NCBI GenBank assembly: GCA_914767715.1
Contig: OU612071.1
Location: forward strand, 17,854,948-17,914,947
Direction of reading: 5' to 3'
DNA from: Membranipora membranacea
Taxonomy: Eukaryota; Bryozoa; Gymnolaemata; Cheilostomatida; Membraniporidae
Length of the DNA stretch: 60,000 bases
In this document: positions 23,101-33,171 of the stretch, one piece after another
Layout: each line of letters begins with the position of its first letter
Numbering within the stretch: the first letter of the stretch is position 1
Position numbers and translations under genes: made by a program
The notes under the pieces: model-generated
What the model was told of the DNA's origin: nothing
Database searches by the model: none
Seen by the model: the letters and a program-made list of their open reading frames with translations, nothing else

Positions 23101-26100
23101 CACAATTGTGTTGCGGGGGGGGGGGGGGGGGGAAATTGATTTGTAACTAAGATATATGTTTCTCATTTGAGCTGGACCTCCCATCAAAAGATTAACAGTA
23201 TTCAAGTAAAGCCTCTGTAATACATATGTTCCTAATATTCAATTGGTTTGAATATTCGTTGTCCTGACATACAAATGAATCAAAATTAAGCCCTATTGTT
23301 ACCGACACGATAACTGCCCCTTATATTACAGTGGGGTCCTATCCGATGTACATGTGTTCACCGACTAATCCTAAGACCTGTCAGAGTCGTCCAGTTGTGC
23401 CAGCTGGAAGAAGGAGGGATGATAGATGGCCTCGATATCCTAAGTACACTATTGTAGATCACCGGAAAGCCACATTCATCCGCTATCCTTCCAGGTAAAC
23501 TATTGATCAAATAAGTTCGAAACCTTCTATCATGAAATGGGTATTTATGGTGTGGTCAATGAAACTATCCTACTCACCATTTTTTCATCTCATTTGGTTT
23601 AGATTTGGCTCATATTTGCCTTCAAATAAGATGTGATCAAGTGGCTCATCCTTTGCTATCAAGCGAGAGGTTCCGGGTTCAATCCCCGCTCTCGTCTCGA
23701 GGGATATACCCTGGCTTCTCCCTACCCAAATACCACAAAAAAACTCAACGCCATGGATGTGTTCAATCAGTAATAATCAAAATTGTCCAGGGATTGTTGA
23801 GCACTAGGGGTGTCAATCGCCTGTTCTCTGGAGAGTACGGTCTCATACCACTACCCTCCTCCTCCTCACATAAGACAAGAAAAGTGGCACTGACTCATTT
23901 TGCACATCTCAATTGTTTTTCAAACCTTCATCATAAGTTGACAAGTTAAGGTTTACAGCTTAAAAAGAGTTATTCACTGCAATCTTTCGGTCTCATTTGT
24001 TCTATGAAATTATAATTCTGGTTGAATTATAAGAACATGTTTCAAAAAATTTTTTTCGCATCAAGCTACTACAAACATGCAAAAATTGACTATGACTGAA
24101 ATAAGACTCAATACAAAACCATATATCAGTTCTGAAAATTAGATTCTTAATTAAAATCCCAAACAACAGTGATACCAATGAAGTGTGCTAAATCAGACAG
24201 TATCGCTTTCTATTATTTTAGGGATATGGGTATATCAGCTGACCAACTGGCACAAGCTGGGTTTTGTTATTTCGGGCAAGACGATAAAGTGCGGTGTTTC
24301 TGGTGTGGTGGAGGGTTAGAAGGTCTGACTGCACGGGGAATAACAGCCGACAACATCATAAAATTTCATATCTGGTAAGTTTGAACCAATCGAATCCATC
24401 AATAATTATACTTCACCCAACATATATACATGTATATATTTAAATATACATATATATATATATGAATATATATATGAGTGAAAAGACATTGATCATCAGC
24501 AAGTCAAATTAATTGGTTTCGCTTTTAAGCCAGGTGGCAAAACTTGTGGTTGACTGTTGTTATATGATTCCTCAAAATCTACATCAAACACATGCCCACA
24601 AGAGGATATTCCGATATGGATATTGTACATTATATTGAAGCCCCTCATATGGATATCCATTGACAAAATCGAATGTTAAGCTGTGTATTCAACCTTAAAG
24701 ATTTATCTACTAGAATAACTTGTTTGTATTGTAACAATAAGGCTGAACTTGATTTCAATTCGACCAAAACGTATAGATATTATGACCACTCCAACAAAAA
24801 CTCTTGAAAATTTAAAGGAAAACAAATACTTCATTCATTTATGTGGTTATGTTATCTTTTTTGTTTAATTTTCAATTTAATCATATGCAAATTTGTCTCA
24901 AAAACCGAACACCATTGTTGATCAAAATATTGCACGTGTTTCTTTATTTTAAATTTCTTGAAATTGTGTGGTTTACAGGAGCTATTACGGCTGCCCTTAT
25001 ATGGCGTTAGCTTATGGAGCCCGTTTTGTACTTGATACCTTCCGAAGGGCTCCTCTGAACATGAGAAGTCAGGCAAGACAATCTTTCGCTGCATGGAGAG
25101 CCGATCCCGACTGTAGTGAGCTTGTCTACCAGGAAGAGATAGTCAAATTCATAGGTATGTGTCTAATTTTCAATTGGTTTATCAAACGATTTGCACCTTT
25201 ATATAAGGGTTTCATTTGTAAGGATGACCCGGTCTAAAGGACTCCTCTGTGGTACATCAACCATGGTGACAAAAGAAAATTTACTTAAAAGGTTTTTAAC
25301 AATTTCAGTAGAGTGCAAGTGTGTGTTGTATACAGTTAGGACTGACCTAAACCTTCCTACCTTCAAGTTTTTGGTATTGATTCTACGATGCTTTCATCAA
25401 AGATCAGATAACAAATCAAATGGCTCACTGAAAATACTGCAGTTTAGCTGAGGAGCACAGTAACAATAGGAACTTGTTTTGCCTTAAAATCAATATCAAC
25501 CAAGAATAAGAATCAAGTTCCTTGCAATTGAGAAGCTGACCAACATGGAGCAAAGAGAAATACAGTGACAGTAAAGAAAATCTCTGAATTAAATATTCAA
25601 TTCCATAGACAAATTGTCTGTTCAGGGAACCATTAGTGGCTTTCCACTTGTAGTACTGGTTTTTCTTCCAAAATGCCTACATCTACATGTTTAAATGTTG
25701 ATCTGCTGTTGGTTTGAAAAATCCAATCTGAAGCTACACCGCCTGATAGTGATAGTAAGCTATTGGTAATGTTGATGATGTCTTCTTGGCCAAATTAATT
25801 TAATCATTATCATCAAAAAACTGATTAAATACTAGTATCTTGGATGTTTTGCTGTCCTTGAACTTTACTCTCAATCATGTATATTGGATGATTATGAGAT
25901 CACTGTTCCAAGTAACACTATCTGAAAGAACTTTTCTCTAGTTAGTTACACCAGAAAGGACTGACAACATGACCAAAGAGAAGGTATAGGTAATTATTAC
26001 AATGCGGTGATTGTTGTAGATGATAATTTGGAGGCCGAGATGAGTCCAGGCTATAGACCGCCACCAACACCTGACTTAGGACTCATGAGATGTAGAGTTA

Positions 26101-26648
26101 CTGACTGCCACACCAAGGTATGATTACAAGGAGTTATGGAAACTGACATCAATAAAATTGCTCAGTTGTGACAAGTTTCCCTTCCAAAAGTACTAGGTTC
26201 AGAGTTCTCCTAATAGGTACATTTGGAAGGATAGACTCGATGACACAAAATTCACTGCTGATACCAGAAAGTTTCGTTTTTATAGTCCAAAGTTTATGTT
26301 GAATTCTGTTCACTTACACGTCAGAAGGATTTGACCGATGCCGCTTAATCAAATTATAGTTTGGTATGGGTATGCGCTGTTCCTTTTTCTACAACACTCA
26401 CTACCTTTTTTTTACTAGCCTGGGTATCACTTTCTTTTAATTACAGTGTAGGATTACCGATATTATTTGTTTGCAATATAACACGACATTTACAACTCTA
26501 TGTTCTTCAGGTGGTCTACGCTATGGGATGCAGCTGCTTGGTATGTGACAATCACCTGAATGACAGCATGTGTCAAGTTTGCAAGAGAAGAATAGAAGAT
26601 GATGATGGGACAAAACCTTGGGCAACAGCAATTATGTTTGCAGAATAA
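20186..26648 (+). CDS. IAP-like gene 2: half BIR, long-loop BIR and variant RING
   Basis: Eight exons: 20186-20240, 20617-20761, 21214-21359, 23332-23494, 24222-24374, 24979-25154, 26020-26117 and 26511-26648. All junctions are GT..AG and in phase, giving 357 aa. ATG at 20186 is the first Met after the acceptor at 20163-20164. Residues 42-72 form a zinc half-BIR, C42-x2-C45-x19-H65-x6-C72, followed by CKWLIANKGEKF, a classic post-Cys BIR helix, but without the usual N-terminal BIR helices. Residues 148-226 form a fuller BIR: Trp148-Pro149, RKATF (160-164), AGFCYF (182-187), C195-x2-C198-x20-H219-x6-C226. Residues 228-279 look helical. Residues 304-336 form a RING-like domain, C304-x4-C309-x9-C319-x-C321-x2-C324-x2-H327-x5-C333-x2-C336 (Cys5-His-Cys2). 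Family knowledge suggests a cytosolic regulator of apoptosis or innate immunity; E3 activity is uncertain because the ligand order is not canonical. Each BIR is split by a phase-2 intron two residues after the His. It is tandem to genes 1 and 3. Confidence 0.85.
20386..20536. repeat. Fold-back element with C/G homopolymer arms
   Basis: The left arm (AGGTCTACTCCATAACCTGG onward) and the right arm ending at 20536 are near-perfect complements over about 55 nt. Each contains a homopolymer (14 C at 20426-20439; 7 G near 20490-20496), around a central T-rich loop. It lies in intron 1 of IAP gene 2. The 87-codon open frame crossing it is incidental. Confidence 0.8.
23115..23132. repeat. Poly-G tract (18 G)
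   Basis: A run of 18 G on the + strand in intron 3 of IAP gene 2. Such tracts form quadruplexes in vitro and are prone to length errors in sequencing. Confidence 0.9.
23612..23800 (+). repeat. Possible tRNA-derived SINE
   Basis: A perfect-looking B box (GGGTTCAATCCCC, 23675-23687) preceded by a weak A-box-like segment, then a unique body. It lies in intron 4 of IAP gene 2. No second copy was found in the window, so this is tentative. Confidence 0.3.
24421..24475. repeat. (TA)n-rich microsatellite
   Basis: Interrupted TA repeats just downstream of the BIR core exon of IAP gene 2. Confidence 0.85.
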
Positions 26649-26742
26649 ACATGACATGTAGGGACTCACGGACGATTACATTATAAAACCAGCTCACAGA
26701 TAATTACAAATTTAAAAAATGTGGTGCATCACTGTGATACAG

Positions 26743-26748
26743 AATAAA
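26743..26748 (+). terminator. Polyadenylation signal of IAP gene 2
   Basis: AATAAA 95 nt after the stop codon of gene 2, the first such signal downstream. Confidence 0.6.
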
Positions 26749-26759
26749 ATGGCTGGATG

Positions 26760-27886
26760 TTGTGGTTTCACTCAAATATATAACGCTTCTAACCTAGTTT
26801 CGTGTTACCTTATATTCTGCATGATGAAAAGACTTTTGCAGACCTGAGACCAATTGACGCTGTATGATAGATTTTCTCGTCATTTTTCCAAATAAAGATC
26901 TATTTCAACTATTCACAAGACCAGTCAATCTATAAAAAAAACTATTCACACTGTCACCATATTTCCGCAGTGTTTTCAAAACGGAAATCCTCTGATACTT
27001 AAATCACAATATTATCACAATTCCATTGTTACATAATGTTGTACCTATATCATCATAGTTGCGGACAATCTGGCATCATACCTGAGAATGTTTGCAGTTG
27101 GTTGTAACAAATCCGCAAAGAAAAATTAGCCAGGTTTCAGAATAGTTACCAGGTTACTGTGCATATTGAATTGTTATATCATTGGTTCTGATTGAAGTAT
27201 ATTCAACTTATGGGTGTAGAAATGTATGATATGGTCTTAACAATGAGTAATGAGACTGAAAGTAGGTTGTAAGTTAAGAGATAATCTCTACAGGTAGGGT
27301 CGCTTTGATGACACCGAAAAAATTTTCATCATCCATATTTGTGAGCTGACGTTCTTGACCTACCCCTGTGTTGAGAGTATATTTCTTTAAAAAGCCAAAA
27401 GACAAACCAGTGTGAAATATTGCCAATACTGCTCTACTACAACCAGTTTTGCAAGCTTTGACTATGATTATGAACACAGGAGCCAGCTACAATCTAAGAA
27501 TTTTTGGACATCTTCATTTCAATTGAGATGAGCTTATCCTCAGCGAATACTGGCCAATACTTGTACATAATATTTAATTGTTATCGCCATCAACAGTTTG
27601 TTTGCCAAATAAGATTCATGGCTTTGACGATAAAAGGTTTATGCCACACTCTCACTGTTAGATGGTGTGATGATAAATGATAGTAAGTAAAAATGTTAGA
27701 AATAATAACAACGCTCTTTTACTCTTCTCTACCACGTGTAAACTGTGTCATTTATATCTGTATTCTAAGACTCCCAGTTCATGAGGAATTCTGCACGCCA
27801 CTAGGACGTAGCTTGATCATTAAGGAACTGTAATGAATGATATGACCTATTTCTCTGTGTAAGCAAAAATGTGATCTTTCCGCATA
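26760..27886. other. Gene-free spacer
   Basis: Only small open frames without exon-like borders or recognisable products. I see no gene or repeat structure here. Confidence 0.5.
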
Positions 27887-28051
27887 ATCACTGTATGATC
27901 AACTCTGGACGCGGTGTCCGGTGCATCGGCCCTTGAAAACCCGCGGGAGGCAGTGTAATTTTCACGTCAAGCCGTACCCGAATCCGCAACAGGTCTCCAA
28001 GGTGAACAGCCTCTGGTCAATAGAACGTATCACTGTATGATCAACTCTGGA
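27887..28051. mobile_element. rRNA retrocopy unit with 23-bp direct repeats
   Basis: Whole unit: direct repeat 27887-27909, rRNA insert 27910-28028, direct repeat 28029-28051. The two repeats are identical in all 23 bases, so the insertion is fairly young. There is no poly-A tail. Confidence 0.8.
27910..28028 (+). pseudogene. 28S rRNA fragment inserted with target-site duplication
   Basis: The insert contains GGCCCTTGAAAA..., GCCGTACCCGAATCCGCA and AGGTCTCCAAGGTGAACAGC followed by CTCTGGT, well-known conserved segments of eukaryotic large-subunit rRNA, in rRNA order and sense on the + strand. About 115 nt of 28S remains, so it is not functional. It is bounded by a perfect 23-bp direct repeat (27887-27909 and 28029-28051), the mark of an insertion that duplicated its target. 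Capture of an rRNA by LINE machinery is the likely route; a 28S-derived SINE is the alternative. Confidence 0.85.
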
Positions 28052-28344
28052 AATCCTTGCAGTATACATTTTAGGACATGTTTGACACTTGCTTGCATTG
28101 TCCTAGTCAAAACATGTTCCAAGTGACGGGATTTTGATAAACCTTCCTGGGGCGATATGGCATCACTGTAAAGACGCTGCGATCCGGTCCGCAATTGAAA
28201 TAGATAATGCACAAAATGTGATATACATGGGATGCATTCTTCTCTACATGTCTCCCCTCAGCCTTGTACTTTTGGTGAGAGATAGTATCTTATTCAAGAA
28301 AATATTTTTGAATGATATTAAAGGTAAATACTAAAAACGAAAAT

Positions 28345-28570
28345 TGGGTTAAGGGTTATGGTTAAGGTTAATGGGGCAGTGTAAGCTTTGGCCAGTATGG
28401 TCTAGCTTGTGTAGCATTCTGAAGGATGCAGTGCATCTCTGCTTATAAAAACTACGGGTCCGCTGCATAATTTTGATATTGGCTATTGTTGGCTTACTTT
28501 TCAATATTCTGTACCGGAGTTGTCTTCAAAAATCTCAAGTGTGCATAACTCCCATATTTTAATCAGGTGA
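28345..28570. repeat. Interspersed repeat, copy B
   Basis: Paralogue of 6620-6845 in the same orientation. It begins with GGTTAAGG-like short repeats and keeps the CTGCATAA, GGCTATTGTTGGCTTAC and GGAGTTGTCTTCAAAA landmarks. The stretch 28570-30027 holds no gene that I can support. Confidence 0.6.
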
Positions 28571-30026
28571 TACCTCATCTAAGTCTCAACTGAATAGTCG
28601 ACTACCAATACATCACATCACTTTTTCTAAATTCCTCTTGTCCATGTCTCAATTCTCTCAATAAATGAAGTTCAACTAACCTGGCTCTGATAATGGGCAA
28701 ACAAACAATCTTGATAGTTAAAAACCATGGGTGGGTGAAACTCAATCAGTAGTATCCTTGTCGAAGAACATACATCGACTAACCACCTCTGTACTATTGG
28801 CGTCCCCAATAGATAGATGTATGATGCAAATTTCCATATAAGGCAAAGATTAACAACTGGCAACAAATGCTCTCATGTGCTTAGGATTGCCGCATAATCA
28901 TCTGTATTGAACTGCTAATAACGAGGTAATTAGTTAGGGGCCACCCTTGGCTATGTGTAAGTCAAGTCTCCGCAATGATTACTTTCTGTTATATAAAACA
29001 ACCTACGCTTAAGATGACATGAGAACTAAACAAAGGTTATCTGAAGTTCATTTCTTGTCATCTTACAAAAGCCATTAATCTAGTGACGAAAAAATGCACT
29101 CTAGGAGTGCATCAGATCCTTTTTACCAAGACTGACAAAGCACAAAACTCTGAGTTGGGGCTCAAGATGCCATTGGTCTCTGACCTCTGCAGACAAAACA
29201 TTTGCAAGTGACATAAATTTCTTTAATTATTTTGTAATTACAGGCTTCGTATGATGTGGTGACTTGTTTTTTACATGCCGACATAGGCACGGCAGACACT
29301 GTCTAATGGTGAATGAAAATATTCCTTGCAACATTATAGATGAAATGAAAGATTGAGGTACAGTACAGAATGAATTGGAATTTAAAATTATTAAGAATTC
29401 TTTCTGAGATTGTTTTGTCGTGATAACGATTATATAAGAATGAGTTGTGTACCCCTTGAATAAAGGAAGATAACTAATATCATGTATTGTAGTTCTTAGT
29501 GTCTAAACCAGACCATTATCTTTGTGTTTGGCTTGGTTATCCTATAGGTCTAGAACAATGTTGACTTTGAAATAGACCACAAAAGAGACCTGGTTCTTTT
29601 CTGGCATCATAATTTGAGTGAGTTTGTTGGCTTCTCAATAGGTCTCATTCAAACGCCCTTAGTTAACGCACCCACTCTATTGGTGTTTTGAGTGTAGTAG
29701 TATCTCTATATATAGCCTTTCCAGCCATTACCATCTAACTTCGTTGAGGGTAGAGTCGCGCTAACGCATTATCCTGATATATCTATAGTCATAGTCTATG
29801 TCATAGTTTTACCAGAAAAAAAAGAATATAATTTATTGTGTATATTTTAATTTCCTTGTCTGTTTGATACGCCAGTAACATGTTTATATACCTGGTGATT
29901 AGTTAATATATACAATTATTAATTTATTTTTCAATAAATTAATAGATGATTTCAGCAGGGTGTGGAGATATCTAATTTATGACTACCAACAAGGCCAAAA
30001 AAGGGAGGGCAGACATATGGATATGG

Positions 30027-30152
30027 CTAGTCTAAGTGCCCAGAGGGATCCAATGCGAGTGAGTAGCATTACATTATCAACACCCAATTTAGATTGGGTG
30101 GTTGATAACGTACCACTAATTGGCATTTGATCAGTCTGAGCACTTAAACTAG
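30027..30152. mobile_element. Hairpin MITE, TAGTCTAAGTGC family, copy 3
   Basis: Starts CTAGTCTAAGTGCCCAGA and ends GAGCACTTAAACTAG, its near complement. It has a second inner hairpin around ACCCAATTTAGATTGGGT. Same family as 3044-3168 and 5088-5156. About 365 bp upstream of the tRNA-Ser gene. Confidence 0.7.
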
Positions 30153-30516
30153 GTGATAGCTAAACAAATATCTTGCTTATGAAATGCTACCAGCAGTTCT
30201 GATATTGTATATCTCAACAGTCTGTACGATTTTAAACTGTCTAACATGAAACAAATTTATTCGCATTTTTCTCGTAACTGAAATCAACCTGATGTCTTTT
30301 GTTACTTTTGACATCCCTGTTTTTTTATATTTTGCTCTTCCAGGGATTTAAGTAAGAGATTTGGCCTAGATAAACTAAATGTAGCTTCACAATACAGACG
30401 ATTGGTGTTAAAGTGTTTCAATGGGATTCAGATACTTTGACTTGATTAAGAAAAATAATTCATAACTATTTGGGAAAAACAGCGGGCGGGTTGGCAAATG
30501 CACAGTGTACCAATAA

Positions 30517-30598
30517 GCTGTGATGGCCGAGTGGTTAAGGCGATGGACTTGAAATCCATTGGGATCTTCCCGCGTAGGTTCAAGCCCTACTCACAGCG
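30517..30598 (+). tRNA. tRNA-Ser (anticodon UGA)
   Basis: 82 nt with a perfect 7-bp acceptor stem (GCTGTGA with TCACAGC), discriminator G, and A box TGGCCGAGTGGTTAAGGCG. The anticodon stem ATGGA/TCCAT encloses loop CTTGAAA (anticodon TGA). It has the long variable arm of tRNA-Ser, and T stem GTAGG/CCTAC around TTCAAGC. All stems pair, so it should be functional; it reads UCA codons. A damaged duplicate follows at 31750. Confidence 0.95.
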
Positions 30599-30794
30599 TA
30601 TTTTTGTGTAGGGTCTGACAAGGGAAGGAGAGCGCTAGGGGTTGACAGGTGTCTGTGACACGCGCTTGCTGTGATTACCTAGTGGTAAGGGCTGTAAGGA
30701 GCAGGTAAATATCTAAACATGATTACGTTAGTGGCTGTTAACTACAAGAAGAGCCAATTTTTACAATTTTACCCCTACGCGTTTCGAAAAGACA

Positions 30795-31043
30795 TCAATA
30801 AATTTTTGAGGGAAAAGTGGTCCCCATCTCCAAAATAGCCAAGGTAAACATAACAGTACCAGTAAGATTTGTGATATGGGCACAACACCTGACCTTAAAA
30901 TGGCTCACAAAATAAGTCTTTGCACAGCCAAAATCTGTAGTCCTTGCTATTGTCTTGGAATCCAAAACCAGGTATATGTCTTTTAAACAGATGATAGACG
31001 GGGCATTAGTTCTATTCAAACCATGGATGCAGCCATGCATCAA
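30795..31043 (-). pseudogene. Protein kinase fragment, catalytic core damaged
   Basis: The - strand frame keeps a DFGCAK motif in a kinase-like order: a catalytic-loop remnant (ICLKDIYLVLDSKT, where kinases have H-x-D-x-K-x-x-N), then ARTTDFGCAK, then TNLTGTVMF leading to where GTxxxxAPE is expected, and ILEMGTTFPSK. The catalytic Asp and Asn and the Ala-Pro-Glu are altered, and the N-lobe and rest of the C-lobe are absent. DFGCAK is usual in STE11/MAP3K-type kinases. It lies about 2.1 kb downstream, in the - direction, of the TRIM-like locus; whether they were ever one gene is unknown. Confidence 0.5.
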
Positions 31044-31430
31044 TCAGGAGTATTTGCTAACTGGATTATAAGACTTGAAAACCAGCAAACATCCGAAGAA
31101 GAATCATTGCCGAAAGCAAGAGGATTTAGTTTGATCTGAATTGGTTTCTCTGCATTTGAAGTTGGCCCTCTCTATCTATTTCTAATCTTTATAATAAGAT
31201 GAACTCAAAATGCATGAAACAAGATCAAACATGATTTGAGCATACCAGCTATTGCAGATGCAGATGTCAGCAAAACAAAAATATTATCAAAGTGTAAAAA
31301 AAGCGAGTGATATCAGCTCACAGAGCCTAAATTTAAGGGGTGTTTGCATTGGTTTAATATAAGAACGTTATAATTGACCATGGCCAGACAGAAGAGTATT
31401 TTTGAAAGTTGTCGCACCCTTGACTAAAGG
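31040..31430 (-). repeat. Duplicated block next to TRIM copy A
   Basis: Partner of 8085-8440. It covers the start of the kinase-like frame's upstream flank and ends at CACCCTTGACTAAAGGT. Confidence 0.5.
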
Positions 31431-31749
31431 TGGACAACTCTCACAATCATTTTTGTGAATGATTGTTTGCCGAATCATCAAGAAACCTTATGGATCTGTA
31501 AAGGTGAGTATTGTGTCATATTATCAGTGAGTACATTTCAATATCTCTTCGTTAACTTGCAAATATCATTAAATACATCTACCATACACTAAAACAAACG
31601 GTGAGTTCATGGAGTTGCTGAATTCTACCACTGTGTGCGTTGTAACACTCAAAATCGATACAGATATCTAATCTATTAGGAAATCGATCTGATCCATAAT
31701 ATTTTTGACAGACAGCAGGCAGTCTCGCAGGCACTTGACACACCAATAA

Positions 31750-31831
31750 GCTGTGATGGCCGAGCGGTTAAGGTGATGGACTTGAAATCAATTGGGATCT
31801 TCCTGCGTAAGTTCGAACCCTACTCACAGCG
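31750..31831 (+). pseudogene. tRNA-Ser pseudogene
   Basis: A duplicate of the 30517 gene with the same acceptor stem and the TGA anticodon loop. It has a mismatch in the anticodon stem (ATGGA with TCAAT) and one in the T stem (GTAAG with CCTAC). Flanks on both sides are also duplicated (30480-30850 with 31715-32090), so the tRNA was copied as part of a tandem duplication of several hundred bp. Confidence 0.75.
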
Positions 31832-31904
31832 TATCTTTGTGTAGAGCTGAACAAGGGAATGAGACAAATCAGGCTTTGCAGATGCCTGTAACATGTAAAT
31901 GCTG

Positions 31905-31965
31905 TTATAGTTTAGTTGCTAAGGCCACGGTCCTAAGGATATGCACGTGGTGGTTCAAACCCTGC
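31905..31965 (+). repeat. tRNA-like element
   Basis: TAGTTTAGTTGCTAAGGCCAC resembles an A box and GGTTCAAACCC a B box, about 40 nt apart. No closed cloverleaf could be drawn. It lies in the second copy of the tRNA-Ser duplication. Confidence 0.25.
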
Positions 31966-32461
31966 ACACTGTTCTTGCTCCGTAAATTTGTGGCTGTCAA
32001 CTATAAGAGCCTTTTTCGCACATTGCTTCTAAAAAGACATCAGGATAAATTTTGAGGGCAAGTCGTCCCTAACATGGTAGCCAAGGTATGCACATCACTC
32101 TTAATGGAAGTTTTTTTTGTTCCTACAATTTGAAATCCTTGCAATTGTGTTTATAAACCAAAAAGCAAAACCTAGAACCTATTTGTTAACCCGATTATAC
32201 TGATATGATTTGAATTGAGCATCTTTCTAAATATAAACTCTGCCAAAAACGTTTTGTTGAGGCAGTAGAACAGAGTGCAAGTTTTTTCTGACTGCAGCAA
32301 TATGACAAGGCAAAAATTTATCTTTTATATGTCAGTCATCTTGCAAGTCATGGTTGGTGGTCTGGCAGATGCAAAATGCTGAGTCACACCTGAGGTTGCA
32401 AAAAATCACAAAAATTCTGCATGCTGCTTTAGTATGCACAATGGTCTTCTTGCAAACTGAG

Positions 32462-32533
32462 AATGCGAAAAGGCGACTATGTTAATGCTGATCCTGCACC
32501 AGAGCCCCAGAGAGAATACAAATTATGTGAGAG
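32462..32533 (+). other. Unassigned candidate exon
   Basis: A Met-led open segment (KGDYVNADPAPEPQREYKL) ends at an AG|GTAAAC donor. Composition looks coding, but it has no neighbours on this strand and no family I recognise. Confidence 0.2.
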
Positions 32534-33171
32534 GTAAACTCAGGGTAGGTTAGGGAGTATAAATCATTAAGTTTCACTGTTGTTTGCTTAGTAGAAGGCT
32601 GACGCAATGTAGAAAATCTCTGCTTGTTGTAACACTTACATTTGGGAGCAGAGCCTCAAAAATTACCTTCACTGAATCTTAGATAATTAGTCAAGCCCTA
32701 ATACTGATAGTGATGGTTTACATATGGATAGTACCAATTGAGGCAGGTAATATTAACAATTAAATCAAAATTCTTGCAACATGCCCTTGCATACCAATCT
32801 CGAATAAAGTAATTTTGTCTCGGCCATTGGTGTTGACTCCCCGAAACATTGACAAAGAACTTTGTTGAGATGTAGAGAGCAGAGAGAAAAGAGAAGACCT
32901 ATAACTATTCTAAAACTTCCATAAACTGCAGCACATACACTGAGAGCAACGTGTATATTTGTTGCACATTATACCCTCCCTGGATTTTAGCGCATCACAA
33001 AAAAACACACAAAAATATCCTGCTATCTTCAATCATGTCAGACTGTTATTAGTAGGCTTTTTTGGTAAGATATAAGTGGCTTTGTTGGGGGTGTGACAGA
33101 TCTCCCAGGATTTTGCACCATAATCTCATACCTGTACTTCTACACCCCACAGTTGCTATGGGTCTTCGGAA

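Noticed and set aside
23605-23949. 114-codon frame between gene 2 exons 4 and 5
   Set aside because: It spans a tRNA-like repeat and intron; phases of the flanking exons join without it.
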